From Candidatus Omnitrophota bacterium (lineage in GTDB: Bacteria; Omnitrophota; Omnitrophia; Omnitrophales; Aquincolibacteriaceae): a stretch of DNA of 24,516 bases. The first letter of the stretch is position 1, and each line of letters begins with the position of its first letter. This document shows, one piece after another, positions 1 to 12,000 of this stretch. The notes beneath the pieces are model-generated. The model was not told the DNA's origin and searched no databases. It worked only from the letters and a program-made list of their open reading frames with translations. The stretch lies in NCBI GenBank assembly GCA_016196565.1, contig JACPXK010000093.1, positions 1-24,516 on the forward strand. The letters are read 5' to 3'. The translations under genes and the position numbers were made by a program.

Positions 1-3000
1 CTCGCTCTTAGTCAAACAAGCAGCCTACACCCTGAGATATAAAGGTGACGCGGGAACTGGGCAAACAGAATCGCTAACGCTGGTGGAAGGAACGAACGCG
101 ATTGCCCGCACTTTCACAGATGCGGCCGGTAATAAAATAGATATTACGTGGAATGTTGTGCTTGATACGAAAGCTCCGGTGGTGGAACTTACGTCCTCGC
201 TCTTAGTCAAACAAGCAGCCTACACGTTGAAATATAAAGTTGACGGGGGAACCGAGCAAACAGAATCACTGACACTGGTGGAAGGAACAAACGCTCTTAG
301 CCGCAGTTTCACGGACGCGGCCGGAAACAAAACGGATGTCACGTGGAATGTTGTGCTTGATACGAAAGCTCCGGTGGTGGAACTTATCTCCTCGCTCTTA
401 GTCAAACAAGCAGCCTACACCCTGAAATATAAAGTTGACGCGGGAACTGAGCAAACGGAATCGCTAACGCTCGTGGAAGGAATTAACGCGATTGTCCGCA
501 GCTTTACGGATGCGGCGGGCAACAAAACGGATGTCACGTGGAATGTTGTGCTTGATACGAAAGCGCCGGTGGTGGAACTTATCTCCGCACTTCTTGTCAA
601 ACAAGCGGCCTACACATTGAAATATAAAGTTGACGGCGGAACAGAACAAAGTGAAGCGATTACATTAGATAAAGAAGGTGACAACACGATCGCTCGCACT
701 TTCACGGATACGGCCGGCAACAAAACGGATGTGACGTGGAAAGTGACACTTGATACGAAAGCTCCGACAGGCTCAATCAAAATCGATAGCGATGCGCTTT
801 ATGCTAATAAGATAAGTGTGACGCTTACACTCAGCGGAGATGACGGGATCGGATCGGGCACCGACAAAATGAGTTTTTCAACGGATAATGTGACTTGGCA
901 GGTTCCAGAAGCATATAGCGTAACCAAGACATTCGATCTCCCGGCGGGAGATGGTGAGAAAAAAGTCTATGTTCGATTTTACGATAAGGCCGGCAATGTT
1001 AGCACAGCGGATTTAAGCGACGCGATTATTTTAGACACCAAAAAGCCCGAAGCCCAAACGAAAATCATCATCAATAACGGTGCCGAATTTACCACTTCAC
1101 GCGATATCACCCTGGATTTATCAGTCCCGGTAGTTCCTCCGGGAATTTTGGGGCATGTCGGAGGAGGAACGCCCTCGGTTGATTCGACAGCGGCTGGCAG
1201 CGTGGCGAATCTTTTTGACGGCAACATCAAAGGGGAATCTTATTGGCAAGCTGCGGGATCTACACCGCATTGGGTGCAATATGATTATGGCGTTAGCAAT
1301 CAAAAGAAAATTATTTCGTATCAAATGATTTCCGGAAATACTGATGAGGATCGCATGAGCATGGCCAAAGACTGGACCTTTGAAGGATCCGATGACGGAA
1401 GCACTTGGAAGACACTGGACACTCAAACCGGCCAGCTTTTTGAATATAACGAGGTGAAGACTTTCGATGTGATGGAGCCCAAAGCTTACCGCTATTACCG
1501 CTGGAATATCACGGCAGCCTACAAAGCCGGCAATTCTCTAAAAATTTTTGAGCTCAAACTTAAAGAATCATACGGAAAGCTAGAGGTGAATTCTTCCTCG
1601 CAAGATGGCCTAGCCCCTGAGACGATGTTTGACGGAAGTCTGGTGGAAACATCGTCCTGGCAGGTTATTCACGTGTATGGGACCCCATGGATTCGTTACA
1701 ATTACGGGAACGGCGTAAGAAAGCGTCTCACGGGTTATAAACTTTCCACAGGGGATTTCCGTGAAACTGCGATGCCGAAAGATTGGACATTCGAAGGCTC
1801 CAATGACGGCCTGAATTGGACTGTGCTCGACAGACATACCAATGAAAAAGTTTTTGCAAAGTCTGAAACCCGTACTTACAATAATTTTTCAAACACACAA
1901 TCTTTTCAACATTACCGGCTTCATGTCACTGCGAGCGGAAACGATACCTTCCTGCGGATTTACGAAATAGAATTTATCGAAGGCCCCGAGCTCGACATGA
2001 TGAGATTTTCCACGGATAAAGGCGTTACATGGAGCCAACCTGAAAAACTTGCTACGACAAAAACGCTGACCCTGCCGGCAGGAGACGGCCAAAGAGAAGT
2101 CCGCTATGAGATTGTAGATGTTGCAGGCAATGCGACGCCCTATGTTTCCGATACAATTATTCTGGATACCACCGGACCGACCGGCACGATCAAAATCAAT
2201 GATGGCGCCGCTTATACCATTACACAGGATGTGACTTTAAAACTAACGGCAAATGATCTTCATTCAAGTGTCGATAAGATGCAATTTTCTACCGATGGAG
2301 GCGCGAGCTGGAGTGATTGGGAAAATTTTGCCGCTACGAAATCGCTGACACTGCCCTATGGAAACGGAACAAAAAAAGTTCAGTACCGCCTGCGCGATAA
2401 ACTAGGCAATGTCACAAGTGATATTTTGTCGGATGAAATTTCCCTGCGGGCTTTTTCGGGAACTTTCAACGATTTGAAATTTTCGAATTTGGCCGCTTCG
2501 AGCGTTAGCCTCGAACCTCAATTCAATGCTTCGGATCTTGTTATTGCTACCAAGTGGAGTTATTCCATCGATGGCGGAGCTTATAACGCGGCCGCTGCTT
2601 ATCCGGCGAGTAAAACATTGTCTCTTCCGGCAGGAAACGGACGCCATTCGATTGATATAAAACTCTATGATGAGTTTGATAATATCTCGCCTATCTATCA
2701 TGAAGAAATCGATCTTGACGCAATACGTGCTGTCATTGCTTTGGATCCTGCCGCCGAAAATAAATCACTTCACGCGCTTGTACAGGAAGGCCTGCTTCGC
2801 ACCGACAAGCGAGGCAATCTCGAAAATCTTTATAGCCGCAATCTCATCGACAAGAAAACTCAATTTGATTCGCCCTCATTTCGCATCGATCCTTTGGTCC
2901 ATGGTGCCACACTTCCAAGCCTCAGCGCGGAATTCGAAGTTTTGAGCACCGCTCCCGCGGTTCTTTTTGAAACCGGATTTACGCTTCCCGGAAAATTCAT

Positions 3001-6000
3001 AGCCGGAAAAACGGTGGAAGGAACGGCCAAATTGGTGATTGAAGACGGACTTTTCAAATTGAAAGTGACAAGCCCGCGGGAAGAAGTTGTCGACGGGGTT
3101 CCTCTTCTTGTTTCGCGTGAAGAAGTTATCATTGCCAAACACAATCCGCAAATTAACAAGTCCTACGAATTGCAATTTGATTATACACTTGCCGGCCTTC
3201 AAATTTATTTGGATGAGGGAACACGCCGCGCGTCTTCAGAACCCCTTTTGATTTTAGCGGGAGCCGAGGCAAACCCCTATTTGCAGGGTAGTAGTGTTGC
3301 TGCGAAGGTCAAGGCCGTTCATATTTATGGAAATACCAAAAAAGTTCTTACCTCGGATAATCAAATTCACAACCTCACTTATACCCGCGCGGCCGATGGG
3401 AAATTGACGGGTTTGACCGATCGTGTGGAATGGTCCCGTTTCGCTGATGTGAATTTAAAAAATACGGTTTATGAAATCAAGAAAACCTTTGACGCCGCGA
3501 GCGGACGTCTCATTTCTTTCGTAAATCCTAACGGCGAGAAAACGGAATGGACTTATAACGCCGAGGGAAAAGTTTTGTCCCAAAAAGAACCCAGTGGGGC
3601 AGTTCAAAATTTTACTTACGGTACCAATGGCGCACTGACTCAAACGGTGCAATACACCGACGGTTTCGGTAATGCTGTAACCAGCATCACGAAAGAAACT
3701 TGGGATACAAACGGCCGCAGAACCTATCTGGAACTTCCAACTGGCAAGAAAATTAATTTTGTTTACGGCGAAGCAGTCCCCGCAGGGGGTGCCGGAGTAA
3801 GCCAGGATGTGACAGCCAGTGTCACAGAAGGAAGCTTTTCTTATACGGTTTCCGCCAAATGGGACGCGCGCGGCCGCAGTGTTGAACTTAAAAATCGTGC
3901 CGGAGTAACGGAACGCCGTGCTTATCAGAATCTTTCCGGCGGCAGTGAAGAAATAACGGTAACTACGGAAACAAAGGATGGGACCGCGACTTATACAACC
4001 ACGGAAAAAATCGTCACGGGCCGTGACGGAAAAATTTTGGAAAGCCAAAATGCCCAGGGAATTGCGGCGAAATATACCTATGACACCGAGGGGGATTTGA
4101 TTCGCTTTGAAGATGGTAAAGGAAGAATCACCACCTGGACTTATACTAAAAATGCATTCGGCGCAATTCTTCGTTCGGTTGAAACGCTTGCTTTTACGGA
4201 TGATTATGCCAATGTCATCAGTGCTAAAACCTCGCGCGAATTTGATCTGGCGGGAAATCTGACTGCCGAAGTAAGTGCTGACGGCGATGCGTTTGTGCAC
4301 GTTTATGAATTTTATGATTACAACCGCCAGTTAAAGAAACGTACTTCCTATCATTATCGCAATATTGCCTCCCGGGATGCACTTACGACCGCTCACAAAA
4401 CTCCGTCAGCGCTTGTATCAAGCATGCAGTGGAATGAAGCGGGGGATGTTACGGCCACACTGGAAGAAGATTCGGTAGAAACGCGTACCCAGCTAACGCG
4501 CGATGCCAAAGGCAATGTCACTCAGCAATCGGTGAGCACGGCTTATCTAGACGGGACCAATCCGATTTTGCACACCGAAACCAAGGAATTTGATGGCTTG
4601 AGCGGAAATTTGGTAAAAGAAATTGACTATCAAGAGAACACAATCAGTTATGAATATGACAAATTCAATCAGCTTTTGAAAATCACGCATCATTTGAAAG
4701 CCGATAACGCGAATACCTTTGACCGCGTGACCGGTTTCAAGCTTATTAAAGATCCATCCGGCAATATTCTCCGCCGTGAACAAACCCAAAAATATAAAGA
4801 TGGTTTTGAGAATTCGATTGAAGCCTTTGAGGTGGAAGAATACGACGTTTTTGGAAATCTCACTTTTACCGTCAATGCCAATCGTCAGGGGCAAGCCATC
4901 GAATATACCCGTATCAATGGGCAAGTTGATTCTCAAACCGTTTATCATTACCAAGGAGTTGCCACGCTCACGGATCTCAAAACGCGTCACGCCGTAAAGT
5001 CGGCGTTAAAAGAGAAAACGATTTTCAACCTTTTGGGGGATGTCACGGAGCGCCAAACCTTGGATGAAAAGGTGATTAAATATACTTTTGAGCGTGATAA
5101 TAAAGGACAGATTACTAAACGCATAACCAATACGGCATGGACGGGCGAAGACGGACGCGCCATTAGCATCAATGCCGCGGAAGAATGGGATTCGCTCGGA
5201 CGCCTTACGCGTGAGGTCGCGGCAAATGGGGACGAGACCCTGAATACTTATGGAAGTCTTGACGGCCTTAAATCAACAACAACCAAAATTGTTTATCAGG
5301 CCAAAACCTACGAAACGACCATAACTTTCGACCAAAAACGTGCTTCCTCGGGAGTTCTCCTGACTCAAAACCAAACTTTGAAACAAGACAAAGATGCTTT
5401 TGACAAAATTTATCAAATCAAAACCGAGAGTAAGTTGGATGAATTTGGCGATGAAATCGCTTCCGTAGATTTGGCAGGCAAAGGGATCATTCGTGAATAT
5501 ATCCGCTGGCCGTGGGGCGCTGCTAAAGAAGTGAAAACTTACGAATATAACGGCGTCAAGGATTTGGCAGATTTAAACACGAGACATACGGCCGCTCCCA
5601 AAATGATCGAACGGGTTCAATATAATTTCCTCGGAGAAATTACTGAAACACAGGATAAAAATGGCTTGATCACACGTTTTGAAAGAACGCGTTATCCAAA
5701 CGGCCAGATTTCGCGCGAAACAAAAAAGCTGGTTGTTGCGGGCATGCCCGATAAAGTCTCGACTCAAGAATTCGATAATGCCGGCCGGATGACGAAAAGC
5801 ACGGATGATCAGGGAATTGTGACCACCTATACTCACAAACTTACCGGAGAGCTTTCCAGCCAGACAGAAACCGGAACGGCGCCGCATCAAATTCAAACAA
5901 CTTACAATACAGTGCCTTATGCCAACGGCACGAACCGGGTGACGACAACCACCACATCGGGGGTTGACCGTTTCGGCCGCGTGCTTGATTTTTCCGCGGC

Positions 6001-9000
6001 CCAGGAATTTAATGAACGGGGCGATCTTACGCACAGCATTTCAGAAACAGAAACCGGACAAGTTTCGATTTATGAACGTGATGATCGTGACCGCATTCGC
6101 AAACTCACGGTGTATGAGCTTCAAGATGGGGAAGGGTTCCTGGCTTATGCCAAGCAAAATCTTGGAGCTTCCGCCTCGCTTACTCATCTTCCGCTTTCTC
6201 TCCTTAAAGAATGGTACCGCCTTTTGAACGATACTGGGTCCAATGTCAAAACCAAATTTCCGGCCGCGGTGCATATCAAACAATGGGACGCTTTGGGCAA
6301 TGAAATCATAAATGAAATTCCGGGAAAAGAACGCGACACCACGACGATTCTTACCAATACCCTCGGCCGGCCCGCAGAAATTATCCAGCGCAGTTATAAG
6401 CCGCTTGATAAAAGTGAAACCCTGTTTAATTTTCTGATTGAAGTCAAAGCCAACCCATTTCCCGATGCGGAGCCCTCCATCAAAATCAACGGCGTAGAAA
6501 AACTAGCGAATGTTCCCAGGCCGGGCGTGGGCATTGTTATTTTGCCCGGGGGTGATCCTACCCAAGCCATTATGCGGGTATATGAACGGGACACACTCCC
6601 TAATTTTCTGAACGAGCTTAATCAACGTAATCCGGGCGATGTTCTTGTTCTTGCGACCTGGGACGCCATCGGCACCTACTTTAGTGAAGCGATGTTGCAG
6701 GCCGTCGAAGGATTCGGAGCGGCGGAAGTTCGTAAAATTAAGGACGGCGGGAGCTATAGCTTCATCGGAATCAAGGGAAACGCCGCAGGCCAGACGCTTG
6801 AGGAATATCGCCCCCCCTACACCGAAAGCGCTGTGGTGTCCAATGCGCGTATCGCACGCTCGGTTTACGACGCCCGCGGATACCTGCTTCATTATGAAGA
6901 CGGATTTACGAGTGTCATTGACTACAAACGCGGTTATGACGGCACAGCCTTGGAGATCAAAGAAGTTCGTGAAAACGGTGTCTGGAATAAAGTGACGACC
7001 CGCAGTCAAACCCGGGATGCTGTAACGGGACATATTACTTCTGAATCCGAAAGCGGTGAGGAAAAAAATAAACAGGATTTTCAAAATCAAATCGATTTCA
7101 TGCGCGATTGGAAAATCGACAGCGCGGCTCATGCCGTGAGTAATGGAAAACTTTCCGTGGATGTGAGTGTGCAGGGAGGGTCTCTCTGGACCGCCTCGAT
7201 TTTTGCCGCCAATACCGACATTCACCAGCTCGCTGGTAAATTGACGCTGGATACAACCGATGCATCCGTTTTGCTTATTCCGCAATATCAGTCCAACACC
7301 GGCTTTTTGGGTATTCGTCTTTTGACGAACAAAGTCCAGGTGGTTTTGCGTAAGGGCGGTGTGGAGCAGATTCTTAAAGAAACGGTGCTTGCTTCGCCCC
7401 TTGGCGCGAACAGTACTTTTGATATGACCTATTCGAATCGCGCTTTTCTTCTGGCCTTGAATGGAAACACGGTGCTCGACGCTAGCTGGAAAATCGCGGA
7501 CGGCGTGGAAATTCCGGCCACAGGCTCTCTTGCTTTCGGGGTTGAAAAAGGCAAGGCTTCCTTTGACGACGTTACGGCAATACGGAATTTCGGAACCGGC
7601 AGGAATTTCGGCGGCTCCGAAGCCCTTATTCAAAGGACCGACAGCGCGGGCGTTACGACCTATTTCAATCCTGAAGGCGATATTGTCAAAGTAGAAGACC
7701 CCGCGAATTCGCTCGTTAAGACTTATGACATTCAAAAATATACTACCGGCGCTTTAAAAATTAAAAAAGAAACCATTGAAGTCAAAGCCAAAGATGTGAA
7801 TGGCCAAATCGTGACGACGAAGGTCATTACGGAAAGTTCTTATGACGAAAAGGGTAATCTGCTAAGTCTTATTGATTTGTCGGATGCCAGCAAGCCGCAG
7901 AGCACTCTTTACACCTATACCGCCAGCGGAGAAACAAAATCGATTGATTATCCCGATGGCAAACGCATTGAATACGTTTATGCCTCCGATACCAGCACGG
8001 GCGAAAGAAAGGTCACGGAGATCAATTTCAAGAAAGTCGGCCAGAATTACGTGGAAGAATCCAGCGTCGTTAAAAAATACAACAAATCCGGCGACCTTAT
8101 TTCCCTTTCCGAATCTCAAGCCGGCGAAAACTTCCGCGAAGAAATTGATTACACCTATGAATATTTCCCGGGCGATACCCGGAAATTAAAGCGCCAAGAA
8201 GCCCTTCACCGTTTTATCGAGGGCGTCAATACGGAAGTTCTCCGTTACACCACTTTTGAAGAACGTGATGAAGCGGGCCGTGTGCTTCGAAGCCGGGATG
8301 ATCAGGGGATGGACAAAGAATATCAATACCGTGATGTTCAAGGCCCTGCGGATTCCGCGCCTGTCAAACGCATTGCCACGATTCGCGAATCCAAAGCGGG
8401 CGATGTCACGATGCACTATTATTTTTACGGGGCATCGGATACTTATACGGGCCTCTCACACCGTCCGGCGGAATATTATGACCTCGATCAGGACGAAAAC
8501 GAAATCGACGGGGATGATCTTGATTTTGTCATTCAGGTCAGGGACCGCGGCACGACGGAGCTTACGGATGATGAAGTAAGCGTGGTGGAGTACACCGGAA
8601 AAAGCGAAGCCGAACGCGTTGAAAAAAGACTGAGTTTCCAAATCGGCGGGGTCACAGATCTCGATAAGGAATCGAGTTATGTTTATCATTTTGATGGAGC
8701 GCTCGATCAGGTAGTCGATTACCGTTATGATTATGTTTTGAATCCTTCTACCCAAAAACTGGAACGCCAGCCCAAGAGTCTTCTTTCCACCACAACCTAT
8801 AAAGTGACATCCGGCGGCGATCCGCGCATCGACAAAATTACCGATGCCTTTGTCATTAAAAATCATTTTTATACGGCGACCGGCCGTCTTGAAAAAGTGG
8901 AAGAAACCAACGGCAATTTCCCGAATCGTGTCATCACCACCAAGTACAACGCTTTCGGAGATATCATTTCCGTCACCGATTTTTATAACCGCATTAATTA

Positions 9001-12000
9001 TTTTGAATATGTTAAGGACAGTCAAGGGCGCGTCACTGCCGTGATTGAGACGAATAATCAGGACCAGAGACAGGGCCGCCAAATCCGTTTAATGAATGCC
9101 AAAGGCGATGTCTACGGCGAAATGGATAAAAACGGCCGCGTCAGTCTTTTCGATAATAAGGCCCATGCGAGTCAGCTTGGGCAGGTGAATGTGGAAACAC
9201 ATTACTTAATCGAAGACGCATCCGGATGGACGACGCCCTGGTATGTGAGTACGCAAGGAGATTTCCCAACCGTGTTGGCCCGTATTGATAAAAACTCGAA
9301 CGGCCAGTGGGAAGATGCGGACCTTCAAGCCCTTTTCAACGCCTCCGGCTTTCCCGCCGGTTCCAGCCTGCGGCGCGAGCAAACCTATAAGCTTTTCAAC
9401 CGCCAAGGCGATTTGGTGCTTTCGCTTAGCGGTAACGGCGTGTTTTCTGTTTATGATTATGCCAAGGATGTTTTTGAGGCCAAAAAACAAACGCAGTGGA
9501 ATTTCTTTGTTCCGAATACCCAAACCGGAAATGCTCAAATTCTTTTGGATGATTTTAATATTACAAGTGATGCCGCCTGGACAACTTTGGGCGAAAAAAT
9601 TCTGAAGGCCGGTCTCCGCGATTATGAAGAATTAACGGCCGCCGAACGGACCGGTTACGACAATGACCGCCTTACGGCCGTCACTTCCTTTTTATCGGCC
9701 AAGGGGATTATCTCGAGCGGTACCGTCGTCAGCGCCGCAAAAACCATTCGCCGCCATAATTCCGACGGCCAATTGATCGAAGAAATTGATCCCGCGGGAA
9801 TACGGCTTGAAATGAGTTATCTCAGGGATCAATACGGCATTCCCACTCAAAGTTTCACCAAAAATATTTATGGCGGTGTCGTACAGCAGGAATTGAATCT
9901 TGACGGCGAAATTAAAAGTGAAAAGCTTACGAACGGTCTTATGAAAGAGCTCACTTACACTAAGGATAGCCTGAAGAATATTCTGAGTGTTACGGAAAAA
10001 ACCTTGTATCCGCATGATCCGCAAGGAACGGGTTCCTCGGAGGTCCGGGAATTGAACTTGGCAGGCGATGTGGTCAAAGTGACAGACAAAAACGGGATGG
10101 TGATTGATATTGTAACGCGTAAAAAGCTGAACGGTAAAAGAGAAACCATTCGTACGGTCCGTTATACGGATACTTTTAATCAGGTGATTCAATATTCCGA
10201 AATGGAAGAGACCGACCGCGCCGGCAATGTGATCAAACGCGTCGACAAAAACGGTCGCGTAACCAACATCATCTATCACTTTGATGCCGCAGGCCGGATT
10301 TTGGATGCTACGGAGACCACGGAGTATGTTACCGAAAACAGCCAGGCCATTAAAACGGAAGAATTTTTCCGCTACAACGCAGCGGGCGAACAGATATACA
10401 CGCGCGACAAGAATGGAAGACAAATCGAATTCGAATTGATTAAAGACAGCGTTGGCAATACGGTTGAAATCCGGGAAACCGAAATTTTAGCAAGCGGAGC
10501 GCGTGCTCTTAATGTGCGTAAACTTTCTGCGTTGGGCGATAATCTTTTTCAAACCGACAAAAACGGGTTTACGACCGCCTATGCCTACGACAAAGACGCG
10601 AAAGGCAATGTCATCGCTGCTTATGAATCGGCCAAGCTGCGTTATGATTTTTCGGGAGACGAGCAAGTCGATGACGGCGATTTGGCCTTGCTCACGGCCG
10701 CTTACGGTAAAACCGATGCCGCGAGTCTCAAACGTTTTGATCTTAGCAGTGACGGCTTTATTAATGAAGAGGATGTTAAGGTCCTTACCACTTCCCGCGA
10801 ATATGGAACGCGTGAAACCCCCGTGACGCGCTTTTATTCTGTGTTCGGCGATGTGCTGAGTCTGGCCGACCGGAATGGACGCAAAATCAATTATCAATAT
10901 GTCAAAGATGCCCTGGGGAATACGATCCGTTCGGTGGAAAGCACGCCGGAATTTTTGGGAACGAATACGCGCACCTTCAACCGTGACGGCCAGGTTACGG
11001 TCATGCGGGATCAAAATGCCAATACGGTTCGTTATTCCTATACCTTGGATACAAAAGGAAATGTGCTGGAAATTCGCGAGGAACATGAATTGGCCGGAAT
11101 GCCGCAAGAACCGGTACGCCAAGAATTCGATAGCCAGAACCGCCGCACTTACTGGGAACAGGGAAGTCGCAATATTCGCACGGTTTATAGTGCCGACGGC
11201 AGTTATACGGAAACCGAGAATGATGCCCAAGGGCTTTTGCGTGAAACGAAATTTGATTCTTCCAAGAAAAAACTCTCGGAGCACCGCCGCGGGGCCTTGG
11301 GTGAAAATTTGGCCCGGCAAGCCGTGCTTCGAACCAGCGAATCTTCGGATCTGAATGCGAAACCTCCTTCCTATCTCATTAATGGAATTCATGACCGTGC
11401 TCAATATTGGCAGTCCAAATACACCGTCAATCCGGCCCGGGATTCAGAATTTATTCAACTCGATTTGGGAGGGTCCAAAATACTTTCGGAAGTCCGGCTC
11501 GACACCTCAACATCATCATCAGATTCTGCCTTTGTGCGTGCTTTTGATGTAAGCGTTTCCGAAGACGGAATCAATTGGCAAAAAGCCGGAGGGCTAAGCA
11601 ATTTGGTGACGCAAGGAATTATGACCGTCACATTCCTTCAAACTCAGGCCCGCTATGTCAAGATTCACAACTTTCAATCCTCAGATAACGCCGGAAGTCT
11701 TCATTATGCCGTCGCCAATGAAGTGGAAGTTTTTGGTCCCGCCTGGATTGAGGAAGCCTATGCTTACACCAACGGAACTTATGAAAATAAACCGGTTACG
11801 ATTGTGACGGTTACTGACGGTTTTGGACTTGTGCGTCAGGAAATCAAAGATTCCGCCGGACGCATTGTCTATACCAAAGGCCGCAAAACCATTCCCGAAG
11901 GCGAGCGTTTGCCGCCCAATTCGACGATTGTGGGTGAGGCGAAAATGACAGGAAGCCCGAAATTCGGCGACGGCGCCGCGCAATTTGACGGTTCCAATGA

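Larger units (their letters stand above)
1049..2179 (+). other. Ig-like domain split by a two-domain insertion
   Basis: The N-terminal part (bases 1049-1123, IIINNGAEFTTSRDITLDLS) aligns with the start of the next Ig-like unit (IKINDGAAYTITQDVTLKL). The expected following element, DKMQFSTDGG in that unit, appears only at about 1994 as LDMMRFSTDKG. It then continues normally through LTLPAGDG, VDVAGN and ILDTTGP. The intervening bases, about 1124-1987, encode two complete F5/8C domains. The fold should therefore be an Ig-like sandwich with two discoidin domains carried on a loop. Confidence 0.75.
7583..10645 (+). other. YD/RHS-repeat tract C with calcium-loop insertions
   Basis: About 1,020 residues. 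YD units include YDEKGNLLSLIDLSD, YNKSGDLISLSESQAG, RDEAGRVLRSRDDQG, YNAFGDIISVTDFYN, NSDGQLIEEIDPAG, FDAAGRILDATETT and YNAAGEQIYTRDKNG. Many units end with DKNG plus a basic residue, giving a regular rhythm from about 10086 onward. Acidic calcium-loop-like segments interrupt the tract near 8480 and 9287. Confidence 0.85.

Noticed and set aside
25..600. Three similar 61-residue minus-strand frames in tandem
   Set aside because: They repeat only because the 195-bp sense repeats do; they are not independent genes.
2..766. Possible CRISPR or satellite array
   Set aside because: The 195-bp repeats are contiguous with no spacers and code for regular Ig-like units, so they are protein repeats.
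3778..3789. GC-rich hairpin as a transcription terminator
   Set aside because: It has only a 4-bp stem, no following T-run, and lies in the middle of an open coding frame; the same holds for the copies at 22690 and 23860.
3455..4300. 281-residue open frame on the minus strand
   Set aside because: Mirror-frame shadow of YD repeats; rich in Arg, Phe and Ile as expected from reverse-complementing the sense codons.
6503..7735. 410-residue open frame on the minus strand
   Set aside because: It is in exact codon register with the sense frame. Such mirror frames stay open because sense codons TTA, CTA and TCA are scarce here. The product has no recognisable domain, and the sense strand carries ILEI-like, YD and beta-sandwich sequence.
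10875..11354. 159-residue open frame on the plus strand in another frame
   Set aside because: Overlaps unambiguous YD and F5/8C coding sequence in the main frame; composition is unnatural and there is no recognisable motif.
10487..11404. 305-residue open frame on the minus strand
   Set aside because: Same mirror register; it lies antisense to clear YD repeats and a dockerin-like module and has no family features.
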